In this document: one piece after another, positions 60,431 through 64,000 of the stretch
Position numbering within the stretch: position 1 is the first letter of the stretch
How the letters are laid out: each line of letters opens with the position of its first letter
Assembly (NCBI GenBank): GCA_014281115.1
Contig: JACONQ010000010.1
Coordinates: forward strand, 1,984,001-2,048,000
Direction: 5' to 3'
DNA: 64,000 bases
From: Laburnicola sp. R22_1
Taxonomy: Eukaryota; Ascomycota; Dothideomycetes; Pleosporales; Didymosphaeriaceae
Notes under the pieces: generated by a model
Database searches by the model: none
What the model was told of the DNA's origin: nothing
The model's input: the letters and a program-made list of their open reading frames with translations, nothing else
Program-made: the position numbers and the translations under genes

Positions 60431-62460
60431 TATGTAAGCTCTTTCTAGCCTTTATATAGTACTATTTCTTTATTATTTATCTATTCCTTTATATATTATA
60501 TTTATTTAATTCTTTTTGCATGTATATATTACTTAAAAATATGCTTTTTTCTATCTAATTATTTGTATAGAGAAGAGAAGAGATATAGTATATATTTATT
60601 TAGAGAGAAGTTTTTATTTTCGTACTTATAGATAATATCTAGAAGTGTCTACTTAACTATCTAGCCCTATCCTATATAATAATTATATCTAGTACTATAG
60701 CTCTACTATATATAAGAACTATATAATTCTGCCTAAAGGTTTACTACTATATAATACTTAGTAAAGAGCCTAGGGCTAGAGTTACTACTATAGTAGTAAG
60801 CGTATATAGTGCCCCTAAAGATACTACGCAACTAGATAAGAAGCGCGTAAAAGTAGTCTTTATACTAAATAAACTTAGTAACCTATAAATATAAATCTAT
60901 ACTAGTTATAAGAATATTATTAATATTATATAAAGATAGATATGCAATACACAACTTCTTAGCCTATTTTCTATAGTTAGTATCTATATAAAAGTAAAGA
61001 ATAAAGAAACTTATATTAATAAAAATACTTTAAATAAATATATAGTTTGCCTAAAAACTAATTAGGAGTGTAATACGTACTCTTCTGCCTAGAAAAGCTA
61101 CTAGATTAGTATTAAAGCTAGGGAGGCCTAGCTAGTTAAGACCTGCTAGTATAAGCGCTATTATCTATACTAAATTAGTATTATATAAAGATAAAATCTT
61201 ATATAATAAGGAATATAGTTTAGTACTATATAAAATAGGAGATTAGCTTAATAAAAGAGAAAAGAGCTAGAGAGAAGGAATATATATAGAGAGATGTATA
61301 AAGTAGAGAATAAAATTGAGAAGAATAGAGAAAGAAAGCCTGTCTTATATACCTTTCTATTTTATTTAAAGTCTTAATTCCTACCCCTTATTAGCGTTTA
61401 TCTTTCCCTTATCTAATATTACACAATTACCTAATAATGCTGCCTAAATAGATAAAATAAATAGGTCTATCTATTATATAGGGAATAAACTAAGTAAAAG
61501 GACTCTATATAATAATATACTATTACTATAATTATATTATTAACTATATAATTTTATCCTTAACTACTATTAGCTAGATAGGTACTCTACTATTAATAAT
61601 CCTGATTGCGCTTTTAATAAATAGCAGTAAAGTATAATAAATAGTTACTTAATAGAATCTTTCTACTAACTAGAGTAGACTAGTAAGATTAGAGAATATA
61701 GATATAGGGAATAATATATAAATAGAGTAAATACTAGTAAGTAGATAGTTTATATAAAGAAAGGGAGAACTACTAATAGCAATTTTAAAAATAAAAAGTT
61801 ACTAGTGTCTATACACTATATAGGTAAGGGCACCTAAAGATATTAAGATTTTAATATTACTATATAATAGCATTATATAGAAATTATATAATACCTATAC
61901 GCCGCGGTCTATGCGTTATAGAATCTTCTTCTTTCTATCTACACCCCTTCTAGATATAAGCAATTAATACTAAAAAGTTAGTTTTATTATATTATTTCCT
62001 TTCCTTATATAATTACTCTATATATCCTCCACACTTAATAGTATAGAGTATTAGATATTAATATCTATATAGCTAGCTATAGAGTACCTATTTAATATCT
62101 AGCTTATTATTTATCTATTTACTTAGTAATACTATAAAAAGGCCTTATCCTTTATATTATTAAAATCTTATAACTAGGTATATTAGCTTGCCAAATATCT
62201 TTTTAACCTAAATTTTTAGTTAAAGGTAGAAGTAGGTTAAGATAAAAGGTTATTATATACTACTATATATGGCACCTAATTCTAATTAAAGACTAACCTT
62301 AAATACTACCTAATAACGCGATAATAGATTAAACTTACTTACACTCCTAATACCTATAAGTTTCTAGCCCTAATATAAGGTTTGCTTACAGCGTATATAG
62401 TATACATAGCTTATTACCACTACTATTATTAGTTATTTACGCTTGCGCTACTACGTGGCA
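60431..62460. other. Unclassified degraded region
   Basis: Strongly RIP-type. Around 60780-61180 the plus strand shows a coding-like stretch with several Cys (CLKTNQECNTYSS). Around 61960-62180 there is a segment that could be the C-terminal core of a pogo-type transposase, but the match is weak. The 3' LTR of the copia remnant should lie soon after 60430 but was not recognised. Confidence 0.35.
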
Positions 62461-62469
62461 TACTTACTT

Positions 62470-63010
62470 AAATAAGCTAACTTAATAGTAATAATAGTAA
62501 TAATAGCTAGAAGAATTTTATAGATTTATATAACGCTCTTATTATACTAGAGCTTATTAATAAACACCTTATTCTTTACCTTTTAGCTCTCCTTTTAAAT
62601 TTAGTTACTAATAGGGAGTAATTACATTTACTAGAGTAGAAATTTAACCTTATAGTCTTTTATAAACTAGATAAGCTGCTAACCTAATTAGTATACTAGG
62701 ACTGCCTTATAAATAGTTAAGTATACCTGCCCCTTACGCTAGATAAGTATCTAATAAATAGAATAGAACTCTAGCCTAGTTACCTTAATAGTAGTATTGC
62801 AAATCTTTAGTATATACTCTTCTATAATAGTAAGTATATTAGTATTAGATAATTTAGGGTTAATGCTTAAGTAGATAGTAGGGCGTAAAGAGATAGAGAT
62901 AGTAATAGGAGCTTTATTAAGGATAACCTTAATATAGTAATAGAGTAATAGTATATTTAGTATATATTACTCTTATCTACTTATAAAGTAGTATATACCT
63001 ATTAATATAT
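62470..63010 (+). pseudogene. Coding-like plus-strand frame, unknown protein
   Basis: About 175 codons in one register with TAG/TAA only at plausible Gln or Trp positions (for example NFIDLYNALIILELINKHL, then LVTNRE.LHLLE and YLPLTLDKYLINRIEL). No family is recognised and no transposon ends were found around it. It could be an old duplicated host gene or a transposon protein. Confidence 0.35.
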
Positions 63011-63191
63011 TAACTTATATTATTTGCGATAATTAAGATAGTAAAGAAAAAGGAAGAATAACTATAGCGTAGCTGCGCTAAAGTTTTATTCCTCCCCTAC
63101 TAAAGTTTTAAGTAGTCTTTTTATAAAACATTTACTTATAGAAGTAGTCCTATACTAAGACTACTAAGCTTACTTAGTAGTTTAAACACGC

Positions 63192-63320
63192 TTTTTTGTA
63201 ATTATATTACCTTTTTACGCTCTTTTTAATTACTAAGCAGGGTGCTCTGCCTTTTTTATTATATTATTTAAGATAAAAGCCTTTGTTATTCTATTCCTAG
63301 GGAGTTAATTTAATAACACA
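63192..63320 (-). mobile_element. SINE-like retroposon candidate, copy 2
   Basis: About 129 bp, inverted relative to 24024-24146, sharing CCTGCTTAGTAATTAAAAA, GCGTAAAAAGGTAAT and GGCTTT.ATCTTAAATAA. It also ends in an A run (T6 on the plus strand at 63192-63197). No target duplication is obvious. Confidence 0.65.
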
Positions 63321-63889
63321 TAACTAGGTATTTTATATAGTATTTAAGAACGCCTAATAAACTAGAGTAGGTATAAGAGAGCTTTTATTAGTATAAATAT
63401 ATACTAGTGTTATAATCTACTTATAATTATTATCTTAAAAAATTTACTATATACCTCTAGGTTTATAATATTATTAAAAGAAGATACGCTTTAATTTTAC
63501 TACTACCCTAATTATAAAGCCTTTCTTATCTATATTGTATATATAGCTTAGCTAAATATTATACTACTTAATTTTTCTATATAGAAGCTTAAAATATAGG
63601 CTATATTTAAAGGCAGAGTTGGCGCGCTTATATAAGCTATTAAGACTAGAAATCTGTTATAATAAAAGGTTAATTTTATGACGCTTAATAAATCTATTAA
63701 CCTAGTGCTTCCTAGTAGGCTTTCTAGCTATTTCTAATATTAAATATTAAATTATCTTCCTTAAAGAAGGCAGGCTATAATTAGAAAGCTTATTAATATA
63801 TTATATAAGTTTAGCTTCTTATATAGTATTAAGAAGATATAAATTAATAATTTTTATAATCTAGCTACTCTACACCCTATAATAGCGGC
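63321..63889. other. Unclassified AT-rich stretch before the terminal LTR
   Basis: If the LTR at 63890 belongs to a minus-strand element, gag or leader sequence should lie here, but the stretch does not align visibly with the 7200-8110 part of the related gypsy element. No gene is recognised. Confidence 0.35.
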
Positions 63890-64000
63890 TAGGCTTGCAA
63901 ATAGGTATAGGTTAGATTAGGGTTAGGGTCTTACGTAATCTAATCTAATCTAACCTAACCCTACTTATGTAAGACCTTAACCCTAACGTGTTCGATCACT
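63890..64000 (-). repeat. Gypsy LTR fragment, continues beyond the window
   Basis: GCTTGCAAATAGGTATAGGTTAGATTAGGG matches 8125-8155 in the same orientation, including the palindromic block TTAGGGTCTTACGTAA and, farther on, GTAAGACCTTAACCCTAA. The remainder of the LTR is outside the window. Confidence 0.65.

Noticed and set aside
61960..62180. Third pogo-type transposase
   Set aside because: A segment could be read as the LQPLD region, but the alignment needs too many substitutions, no TIR was found and the upstream catalytic motifs are not visible.
1..64000. CRISPR array, rRNA or tRNA genes
   Set aside because: The tandem arrays have no unique spacers, and no tRNA cloverleaf or rRNA signature was seen. 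The tRNA-Lys match at the copia primer sites is a short complement, not a gene.

Overview
The window reads as an AT-rich, gene-poor block from a filamentous ascomycete (Pezizomycotina). It consists almost entirely of nested transposable elements that have been through repeat-induced point mutation (RIP). The signs are: TpA is everywhere while CpA and TpG are scarce; paralogous copies and LTR pairs differ almost only by C/T and G/A transitions; and reading frames stay in register but are broken by TAG or TAA where Trp or Gln codons are expected. I found no intact host gene, no rRNA or tRNA gene and no CRISPR array.

Layout. 1-4390: fragments of a repeat family (family A), an unclassified stretch and a 19-bp minisatellite. 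4391-8300: a minus-strand Ty3/gypsy body with one LTR. 8468-9011: a degenerate histone H3-like gene with two probable 54-bp introns, the only non-transposon gene I recognise. 10172-20079: a complete minus-strand Ty3/gypsy element (185-bp LTRs, polypurine tract, CTTT target duplication) whose right LTR is split by a 1.79-kb pogo/Fot1-like transposon. 20085-27640: two hAT transposase remnants in opposite orientation around a family A copy that carries a small SINE-like insertion. 27640-43181: a plus-strand Ty3/gypsy element invaded by a Ty1/copia element (28835-35931, 225-bp LTRs, AGAGC duplication). That copia element holds a second pogo-like copy, and the gypsy integrase is split by a 698-bp near-perfect palindromic MITE. 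43182-50782: a left-truncated minus-strand copia element carrying a 3.14-kb Tc1-like transposon with an unexpected second gene. 50917-56360: the best preserved element, a minus-strand copia with two 318-bp LTRs and a CTTAT duplication. 56440-60430: plus-strand copia remains interrupted by a fourth family A copy. 60431-64000: mostly unclassified, ending in a gypsy LTR that runs off the window.

The elements form at least three levels of nesting, and RIP damage is uneven. The 50917 copia keeps its YVDD reverse transcriptase site. The other four retroelements in which I located this site have lost at least one Asp of the box. The pogo-like copies keep whole coding frames with scattered stops, and the Tc1-like element has lost all three catalytic acids by G-to-A changes. 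Such blocks are typical of centromere-proximal or subtelomeric heterochromatin, but nothing here decides between these.

The most unusual items are the accessory gene in the Tc1-like element, the H3-like pseudogene, the palindromic MITE, the SINE-like insertion with a perfect 14-bp duplication, and copia primer sites that match the anticodon arm of tRNA-Lys rather than a tRNA 3' end.
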